From Chrysomallon squamiferum (taxonomy: Eukaryota; Mollusca; Gastropoda; Neomphalida; Peltospiridae): 17,500 nucleotides of DNA. The stretch is from contig CM022674.1 in the NCBI GenBank assembly GCA_012295275.1, positions 13,947,364-13,964,863 of the forward strand, given 5' to 3'. Of the stretch, positions 11,440 through 17,500 are shown piece after piece. Under the pieces are notes generated by a model. The model worked only from the letters and a program-made list of their open reading frames with translations, was not told where the DNA came from and made no database searches. Numbering within the stretch: position 1 is the first letter of the stretch; each line of letters begins with the position of its first letter. The position numbers and the translations under genes are program-made.

Positions 11440-11710
11440 ACATATTTGAACCTCGGATCCGGATGTATAGTGAAATCACGAAATCATGGCGGCATTCGAG
11501 TGGCACGCGACGCTCACAGTAAATGTATATACACAGAGGTCGTGTGGCAATATTGTCACGGCTTTAGCAAATTTGGTAAGAAAATAACATGTGAGTTTTG
11601 TTAACTTCTACGCAAATTGTAACTCGCGTAACCACAACATACACGTCAACACAATGTTTATCTTTATCACTTCCGGTTGCAGAAGTAAACGCAACTAAGA
11701 CATTTGTCAA
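11440..11710 (+). promoter_or_regulatory. Promoter-like patch with YY1/TISU and ETS-like motifs
   Basis: AATCATGGCGGC at 11482-11493 fits the TISU/YY1 consensus at 10 of 12 bases. ETS-type cores occur as CCGGAT near 11459 and CTTCCGG near 11671. CpGs are frequent compared with the flanks. The plus-strand direction is favoured because the YY1-like ATG opens a frame that ends at a good splice donor. It is a candidate promoter for an unidentified plus-strand gene. Confidence 0.4.
11486..11575 (+). CDS. Possible first coding exon of an unidentified gene
   Basis: The ATG at 11486 lies in a strong context (A at -3, G at +4) and 15 bases after an in-frame TGA (11471). It opens 30 codons beginning Met-Ala-Ala-Phe-Glu-Trp, with a single cysteine in the segment QRSCGNIVTALANL at its end. 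The codons finish exactly at a donor-like GTAAGA (GT at 11576-11577), so splicing would be in phase 0. Without splicing the frame stops three codons later at 11585. I do not recognise the peptide and found no matching downstream exon. Thirty open codons are not rare by chance, so support rests on the combination of start context, CpG patch and donor. Confidence 0.3.
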
Positions 11711-11908
11711 CGCTAGCCGATAAATCAGTTTCTAAAAAGTATTGTAAAAAGTGAAAACTGCAATTAAAAAAAAGAGGAAAATTAAAACAAGTTTTGTATA
11801 AATGAAACCTTAATTATCACAGGTATTGTTGCTTTTCTTTTGTTTCTTTTTATTTTTCTTTCAGTTTCTTTTTTCCTTTAATTTATTATTCCATTCATAA
11901 ATAATAAC
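11588..11908. other. Non-coding DNA
   Basis: Beyond the ETS-like CTTCCGG near 11671, nothing distinctive is seen. AT content rises sharply after about 11740. Confidence 0.5.
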
Positions 11909-11910
11909 AA

Positions 11911-11953
<43 letters not shown>

Positions 11954-12240
11954 ATTAATTAAATAAAACAAAAAAAGTAAAATAAAAATGAAATAAAAAG
12001 TATAACGTCTATGTAGAAACGAAAGAGAATATAATAAAATAATAATAATAATACTGAAAAGGATAATAATAATAAACAAAAGGGAAAGAATAATAATAAT
12101 AAAAAAGAAAGAATAATGAATAAATTAATGGATGAGAATAATGAGTAATCATGAATAAAATAATTAACAACAGTCCAGAAAGAAATGAAACAATGTGGGC
12201 TATTCAGATTAAAATAAATTAATAAATAATAATGTTGTTC

Positions 12241-12273
<33 letters not shown>

Positions 12274-12275
12274 AA
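11909..12275. repeat. (TAAA)n, AAT-rich and (GAT)n repeats
   Basis: (TAAA)n lies at 11909-11955, degenerate AATA/AAT words fill 11960-12240, and (GAT)n of about 10 units lies at 12244-12275. The minus frame at 11861-12079 is a repeat translation. Confidence 0.9.
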
Positions 12276-12524
12276 TAACATTAAAAAAATGTCTAAATCT
12301 ACAGTAAATAAGTATTGTTTTATTATTTTACTTTAATTAATTAAAATTTTAATAGAATCTAAAATGTAGTGCTTTTCAAGAGAAGTGGTATGTCAAATTA
12401 ATTTTCAGTGGTGTGTCCAGTGAATTTTCTTGTTCCTACTGCGAGCTATAATTGGTTTGTACTACGACATCAGCGTTAAAGAAATTATTTTTAAAAAGGA
12501 CTGACAATCATATTTCACACTAAG

Positions 12525-12590
12525 CTGGGCTCTGGGATTCGATCATTATAGCTGCTAGAAGACACAAACGATTTAACCATAGGGGCACTA
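12525..12590 (-). mobile_element. tRNA-derived SINE head (minus)
   Basis: On the minus strand the A-box-like TATGGTTAAATCGT is at 12569-12582 and the B-box-like GATCGAATCCC is at 12534-12544. This is the pol III promoter spacing of a tRNA-related SINE. The A-box wording (TGGTTAAA) is shared with the copy at 2852-2945, so they may be one family. Confidence 0.5.
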
Positions 12591-13011
12591 ATGCTGAATA
12601 GAGAATATAATACATCTCTGTACGTGATTCCAGAAGAATGCTGTGAACGCTGTTTTATGCTCTGTGATTACGTGGATGACGTAGAAAATTCGAATATTTA
12701 TAGATACCATGGCAACAGCTTACATCTTAATACCAATATATATTCACAGTTCTTAGTAGTCATAAATGTCTGTTTTTATTGCTAATTTACCCCAGAGGTA
12801 AACTGATAATGATGACATACGTGTGTCGGCACAGCTCTAAATTCAAGAGCGTCAAGCAGGGATGGAGACATTTTGACACGGAACTAAATGGAAATAAATA
12901 AATGAACGTAGCGAATGACTGAATGAATAAATGAAATGATAAAATGAACGAATATTCAGCACATTATTATTTTTTTTTATATTAAAAGTCAATAACAGAG
13001 TTATTTTTGTA

Positions 13012-13047
<36 letters not shown>

Positions 13048-13314
13048 GTGTCTTCTACATTTTGTTCTCTCTTATATAGGTATATATATATTTATTTATT
13101 TTGTAATATATATATATATATATTATAATAATAACATAAGGAATAAAATCGGCTATCATCTCTCCAAAGACTACACTTTATAATTGCTAGCTAGGGGTAT
13201 TTTATATTCATAATCCTATAGTCGTGCAAAACATATCATAAACTAAATATGGGATATCTGTTATAATATTAATAGTGGTAGTAGTAGAAGTACTAGTAGT
13301 CGTAGTAGCAAAGG

Positions 13315-13318
<4 letters not shown>
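12591..13318. other. Non-coding; poly-T and TA repeats
   Basis: The plus frame at 12591-12785 (64 codons) starts at the edge of the SINE head and shows no domain, so it is not called. A poly-T run lies at 13014-13044, TA repeats at about 13080-13122, and GTA triplets at 13275-13310. Confidence 0.55.

Positions 13319-13366
<48 letters not shown>
13319..13366. repeat. (AAT)n microsatellite
   Basis: About 16 AAT units, continued by GATGAA and GAAGAA words to about 13401. Confidence 0.95.
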
Positions 13367-13367
<1 letters not shown>

Positions 13368-14021
13368 TAATATTAATGATAATGATGAAGAAGAAGAAGA
13401 AGACAACAAAAACAAAAACAAAAAGATCAACATAAAACCAGCAGCAATATAACTGCACGAATAAATAATTACAATCCTTTTGCTATTTAATTATAAAGCA
13501 AAAATGCCAATTAAGAAATATTAAGCTGTGGTTATTAACTATATATACTGCATATGACAATCTACAAAATCTAGAATAAACTAAATACAATATTCACATT
13601 ATTTTATAGTTCATATTGTCCGATATATGGTGTATTTTTTGTGTATGTATAGGTAGTTTTGTGTATATGCGTTTGTCTGTCTCTATCCATCTACCTGCAT
13701 ATCTGTCTGTGTGTCTGCCTGTCTATCTTCATGTATGATTGTCTGTCTATGCACACTATATGTGTGTGCACAAACGATATTGTCTCTTTATGTTTCTGTA
13801 CATGTGCATGCAACTTACTTGTAACTATAGGTATGTATATATGTATTATTATTTGTATGATATGTACGTAATCAAATCTCTATCTCTACAAAAGTGTATG
13901 TTAAAATAGTTATTTATTCTGATTATTTTTTATTACCAGGTGTTCAGTTATTTGTATTTGACAATAAACTAAATATATTCAGTATACACACTCCACTGCC
14001 CATCTACATAACGACAGCTGG
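13367..14021. other. Non-coding; CTGT/TATG words
   Basis: TCTG and TATG words at 13670-13870 produce the plus frame 13659-13871, which is low-complexity. No gene is supported. Confidence 0.55.
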
Positions 14022-14073
14022 GTGTGGGCGTGGTTATATAGTGAGATACAGCAGATATGTGACAATGACGTCA
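14022..14073. promoter_or_regulatory. KLF/EGR-like, TATA-like and full CRE cluster
   Basis: GTGTGGGCGTGG at 14022-14033 is a KLF/EGR-type GC box, TATATAG lies at 14035-14041, and a perfect palindromic CRE TGACGTCA lies at 14066-14073. It falls about 510 bases into the presumed intron after the receptor exon. A role as intronic enhancer or alternative promoter is inference. Confidence 0.35.
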
Positions 14074-14520
14074 TAACATAGAAAGTAGTCAGGTTTGTAC
14101 TGAATAAGGTGAAATATAATTTTTGGAGGTTTTTGACATATAGTGTTGTCGTCTTTATTGGTTTTGTTGTCATTGCCGTGGTTGTTGTTGATGTTGTCGT
14201 GTTATTATTATTGTTATTGTTATTATTATTCCTTTTATTTCTAGTGTGATGGCAATAACGATGACGACGATGATGGTGACAATAAAATAATATATTACCC
14301 AAACGCACACACAGCCATATATATATAGCCATATAGCCATTCATCCAGAAACAGAGGCAAACATATTCATCCATCCTAATTAAATACGTATGTACATACA
14401 ATCATACATCCGTAGAAATATACATACATACTTATATGCATAGACACACCAACACACACACACACAAACATATATACATAAACACATACAGATTTATAAA
14501 TATGTAATTTAACACAGATG
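14074..14520. other. Intron-like sequence after the receptor exon
   Basis: TTG/TTA triplet words lie at 14155-14235, ATAC and CACA words at 14385-14475. The minus frame at 13979-14401 is a translation of these repeats. I searched the minus-strand frames for a TM7 segment with an NP or DPW-type motif and saw none. Confidence 0.6.
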
Positions 14521-14577
14521 TTAACATTTCAAAGCTGGAATTATTGAAGACAAAATAAAAATAGAAAAATAAAAACT

Positions 14578-14583
14578 ACTTAC
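14578..14583 (-). other. Splice donor GTAAGT of the receptor exon
   Basis: Reading the minus strand, codon 255 (ATA, ending at 14584) is followed directly by GTAAGT, a near-ideal U1 donor. The cut is phase 0. Reading through adds 20 hydrophobic codons and then TAA at 14523-14521, which would break the receptor after TM6. The frame from 14583 to 14521 is therefore best read as intron. Confidence 0.85.
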
Positions 14584-15348
14584 TATGTACGGAAGATGGT
14601 TGCTGCAAGCACAGATGGTGAACACACACATTAACAATCGACAAAGATCGTAGGAAAACGTCAATTCGTTGTATTTTGTATGGGCCGTCTGATTCACACT
14701 GGGGTTCGCCACCGACGACGTCGACGGCAGACAAAACCTCCCAGCATGATATTTGACGACGGCAATACGTTTCATGTGTTTCAGCAACAACATGGTATCC
14801 AGGGTGCATATGAAACAGATACACAGAGCGAAACACGTGAGAATAACAAAAAACACTGCAAACCCGTCACCCAGTTCGTACGGAAGGAATCTGCAATGGT
14901 CTCCACTTGCAAGGCTGCCGTTGGTGGCTCCTATGGTTGGTAAGATCCCCGCTAGAATTGCCAGAAACCAAATCCCTAAGAGTACGAACTTGAGAACTTT
15001 GGTGGACCCGTACCACTTTTTGTCTTTGGGACACCTGAGCAGCGCCAGCCAGTGAAGACTAAGACACATCAAAAGAAGAAGTTCTGAGACTCTGAACGTT
15101 ATCGTTGCCCACACGTAAAAATTACACACCTCCTCTGACCAGTCTACCTGCCCCAGGTAAATGACCGCAGGTACAGGTAAGAGTATCGCCGCGTTTAGAG
15201 CCATCGTTACAAACAGCGACAGCAACCCTATGTCGACGGCGTGGAAGAACGGCTTGTAGTGTGAGACGACGACGATGGCGAGGATGCTACTGATGAAGGC
15301 TATCGGCGACAATACCATCCACGCTACCGTCTGTCCGAAGTCCGTCAT
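14584..15348 (-). CDS. Prostanoid receptor-like class A GPCR, first coding exon (TM1-TM6)
   Basis: This 255-codon exon encodes a plasma-membrane receptor expected to signal through G proteins. Membrane segments lie at about residues 8-29, 36-63, 73-104, 117-140, 160-189 and 228-252; the N-terminus is only about seven residues. Cys75 (start of TM3) and Cys152 (second outer loop) fit the conserved class A disulfide, and Asn143 is in an N-glycosylation sequon. TM2 ends in PV with a downstream Y and W, TM4 ends in LPTIG, and the exon stops just after TM6, all as in prostaglandin/thromboxane receptors. Oddities: the E/DRY position reads Leu-His-Trp (98-100), and no TM2 aspartate is evident. The ATG is secure because an in-frame TAA lies 18 bases upstream with no acceptor between. 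TM7 and the tail must come from another exon, not found here. GC content is clearly above the flanks. Another divergent class A orphan remains possible; the ligand is unknown. Confidence 0.8.
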
Positions 15349-15376
15349 TGTACCAGCATTCCGTTAATGGAGACAT
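15345..15376 (-). promoter_or_regulatory. Two upstream ATGs in the receptor leader
   Basis: An ATG at 15376 (weak context) opens a 29-codon frame overlapping the receptor start in another frame. An ATG at 15359 opens a four-codon frame whose TGA (15347-15345) overlaps the receptor ATG (15348). If transcribed, both would tend to reduce initiation at the main start, the second possibly allowing reinitiation. Confidence 0.4.
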
Positions 15377-15388
15377 ACAGAATGCCAC

Positions 15389-15419
15389 GAACTGGCTTTC
15401 CCATGAAAGCAGTTTTATA
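15389..15419 (-). promoter_or_regulatory. TATA box and initiator of the receptor gene
   Basis: On the minus strand TATAAAA occupies 15419-15413. CCAGTTC at 15395-15389 fits the initiator YYANWYY exactly, with its A at 15393. The T of TATA is 26 bases before that A, slightly short of the usual spacing. This predicts a leader of about 45 nt with no upstream intron. Confidence 0.5.
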
Positions 15420-16506
15420 TTCCTGTTTTCTAATATTCACCAGCCAGCCATGTAAAAACACAGTTATTAATACTTGTGAGTCATAGAACAAATGTATTAA
15501 TGTCACACTACGCTTGCGATATATAATTATTATAGAACTGCAATAAAATTAAATCCACATTTAGTAGTAAAATATAGTTATTTCTGAATACGAACAGAAA
15601 ATTGTACTATAGTTAAGATTGGGAATTCAGCTGGCCGTGAAATACTTACAAATCTGTTTTCTATAAAATCAACGATAATTTCCTGACATTTCCTTTACAG
15701 TCGTAGGTCCAGGGGTGGCCACAGAACATTAAAATGAACCGCTGTAATCCGCTGAAATAAATCTAAAACACAAAAAAGTATTTTACGTTGTCGACACGCT
15801 GGAACCAATACACTTGTAAATAAACGTCTTGCTCCTTCCTAGAACGATCACTGAGCATTTGCGTGTTGCTGAGGTATGTCAGACAGAGTTAGTGAATATT
15901 TTATAAACACAGTCTTTTCGTAGATTATGAACTATTGTTGGAAGGTAAATTGGCGAGGTACGTGTGAAAGAAATGTGTGTCATTCATGTGTTGACAACAC
16001 TAGCAAAAATCTGAAATGAAAAAAAAAATGTCGTCTGCCTGTGAACCGATTGCTGAGGTTAGGAATACAAACTCCAATGTTTGCCTGGTACTGAGCCAAA
16101 ACAAGAGAGGAGTGTGAAATATATTGATATGTCCACTAGGTTTTTGATAACCAGGGTAAATATACTGCACCATCTGTGTACGTATCACATACAGTCGATA
16201 TGCTAAGTATATTCAACTTCAGAAAATTAATAGTAGTTGTTTTCCTAGTAATGTCCAGAAAGGTCGTTCTTCAAGAATACTTATAATCAGTTACAAAATA
16301 TCCGTACGTCCGTTTGGCCGTGTGTACACTGATCTCTTAACTCGTTTAACCAATATCACAGTAAAATAATTACAGATGTTTATCAAACACTGGATGAACC
16401 CGCATCCTTTGATAAAAATCACACTAGTCCGTTTTCTTATCTGAAATCTTTGTTTTCAATGAAATTAATGAGATTTGTTGTCCATTTCTGAAGAACATTT
16501 TCGCCA

Positions 16507-16581
16507 GTAATGGATAAACTGTAATCCTCAGTAGTAAATCTGTTCTGATCTTAAAGATTTTCTGAAGAGATTATCCATTAC
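16507..16581. repeat. Inverted repeat, 11-bp perfect arms
   Basis: GTAATGGATAA at 16507-16517 is mirrored by TTATCCATTAC at 16571-16581, with about 53 bases between. It could be a decayed terminal repeat pair or a cruciform; no target duplication is clear. Confidence 0.6.
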
Positions 16582-16682
16582 GGATTATCTGTATTGTTAT
16601 ATATCACAGCTATTTTGAAATACGAAATGAAAGAATTACGGTACTGATAAAGCAGGACAATTTAATCCGTTAACCTTGTGTA

Positions 16683-16734
16683 CTCATTAAATATATTAAT
16701 GTTTTTATTATTAAAATATTATATAATTAATGAG
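16683..16734. repeat. AT-rich imperfect inverted repeat
   Basis: CTCATTAA at 16683-16690 is mirrored by TTAATGAG at 16727-16734. Pairing continues imperfectly inward (14 of 18). It directly abuts the ATT microsatellite that follows. Confidence 0.5.
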
Positions 16735-16741
16735 TCTCTTT

Positions 16742-16742
<1 letters not shown>

Positions 16743-16808
<66 letters not shown>
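16743..16808. repeat. (AAT)n microsatellite
   Basis: About 22 AAT units, trailing into GTA/GTAG triplets to about 16852. Confidence 0.97.
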
Positions 16809-17500
16809 GTTGTAGTAGTAGTAATAATAGTAGTAGAAGTAATATTATTAGTACAGAAAAAGTAAAATATTACTAAAACTTCACTTCAAATTTTCTTGTC
16901 ACAAAATGTCTTCAACCGAAACAAAAACAGAAATATTATTTTTTTTGTTTCATCAATCCAGTCGTGATTAACAACTCTCAAGACGGATTTACGATAATCC
17001 TTCCACAAATGCTGTGTTATCCGCCGAACACTAATTCTGTGATTTCGTCTTTTCTACACTTAATCGGCTCATCTGTCTCACTGACCAGGAGGTCACTGGC
17101 TTCCAGCTGGACATGGCCAGTCTATGCACACGTGTACAATACAGTTCTGTCAGCAGACGATCTTTTGTCCGAGTGAAGACGATGTTAGCTTAGCAGACGA
17201 CATTCTAGAACTGGTCAAAGTTGACTGTTAACAAGATCCAAGAATTCAAACTGAATTCAAACAGATATTTGTGTTGACTATGGATACAGACAAAACTTTA
17301 TTGGCAAACACTATCTCCCACTTTGAAAAACTCTTTTTATAGAAATGGTAACTGTTTCTTTTGAATTCTAAAATGAATTTTTATTTTTTTATTTTTTTCA
17401 GTCGTCTTGTTTTGGCAATGTGTTAGTACATAGAAAGCGTTTTTTGCCCAACACACAAATATCATAATCCAAATATTGAAGATATCTTATTCAGCGATTT
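16809..17500. other. Non-coding or unidentified; GC-richer block 16970-17180
   Basis: The plus frame at 16964-17176 (70 codons) lies in a block richer in GC than its flanks, with an E-box CACGTG at 17129-17134. The peptide matches no family I recognise, and no splice sites frame it clearly. It could be an exon of a neighbouring gene or a decayed element. The rest to the window end is AT-rich. Confidence 0.4.

Larger units (their letters stand above)
15420..16742. other. Upstream of the receptor: unique non-coding DNA
   Basis: No open frame here looks coding; the minus frame at 16000-16188 has no domain and ends in an A/T-rich run. Two inverted repeats are present (16507-16581 and 16683-16734). 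CAGGGGTGGCC at 15710-15720 resembles a hAT terminus but has no partner. Promoter-distal control elements for the receptor could lie here, but I cannot point to any. Confidence 0.55.

Noticed and set aside
11323-11506. Minus frame ending in an A-run, considered as a retrocopy
   Set aside because: The peptide is unrecognised and the poly-T is not clearly joined to any element; a pyrimidine tract before an acceptor on the plus strand is equally possible.
12857-12865. CAGGGATGG, resembling a hAT terminus
   Set aside because: Too short, and no partner end or target duplication was seen.
13979-14401. 140-codon minus frame downstream of the receptor exon, considered as the TM7 exon
   Set aside because: It is Asn/Thr and His/Arg repeat translation with no membrane segment or NP/DPW-like motif, and no suitable acceptor leads into a TM7-like segment.
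14576-15055. Other-frame and opposite-strand frames over the receptor exon
   Set aside because: They are shadows of the receptor; only the 14584-15348 minus frame encodes ordered membrane helices with the conserved cysteines.
15710-15720. CAGGGGTGGCC, resembling a hAT terminus
   Set aside because: No matching inverted end or 8-bp duplication could be found nearby.
16964-17176. 70-codon plus frame in a GC-richer block
   Set aside because: Possibly real exon sequence, but there is no recognisable domain, no strong start context and no clear splice sites, so it is not called as a CDS.

Overview
The window looks like a stretch of a large, AT-rich, repeat-laden animal genome. Long pure microsatellites (GA, CT, GT, AT, ATT and TTTC types), poly-A/T runs, tRNA-derived SINE heads, a hAT-type MITE and a split gene with a GT donor all point to a eukaryote. 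The overall texture suggests a mollusc, most plausibly a cephalopod; that is an impression from composition, not a proof. There is no bacterial, organellar or viral gene layout, no CRISPR array and no rRNA gene.

The one confident gene lies on the minus strand at 14584-15348. It is the first coding exon (255 codons) of a seven-transmembrane receptor, with six membrane segments visible. It ends in phase 0 at a consensus GTAAGT donor just after TM6. TM2, TM3, TM4 and the intron position match the prostanoid (prostaglandin/thromboxane) receptor family, but the E/DRY motif is lost. A compact TATA/initiator promoter with two upstream ATGs sits directly before the start codon. The TM7 exon was not found, so much or all of the sequence below 14583 may be intron of this gene.

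Layout: 1-2090 is AT-rich with microsatellites. At 2091-2450 there is a CpG-rich patch with a YY1/TISU motif. 2451-3700 holds decayed triplet repeats and a SINE head. 3717-3842 carries a dense TTACCTG/E-box/AP-1 palindrome cluster. 4020-5096 is TG and GA repeats with a SINE head. 5205-5480 is a CpG-rich patch with a perfect E2F palindrome and an NRF1-like site. 6886-7030 is a hAT-like MITE. 7115-10430 is mostly non-coding with very long CT, TTTC, GT and GA tracts and a SINE head. 10930-11085 is a 63-bp tandem repeat. 11440-11710 is a promoter-like patch with a possible small first coding exon. 11909-13366 is ATT/AAAT-rich with a SINE head. 14022-14073 holds a KLF/TATA/CRE cluster. 15420-17500 is upstream of the receptor and holds no gene I can support.

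The biology is therefore one receptor gene plus several candidate regulatory patches in repeat-rich non-coding DNA. I did not find a convincing new multi-gene system.
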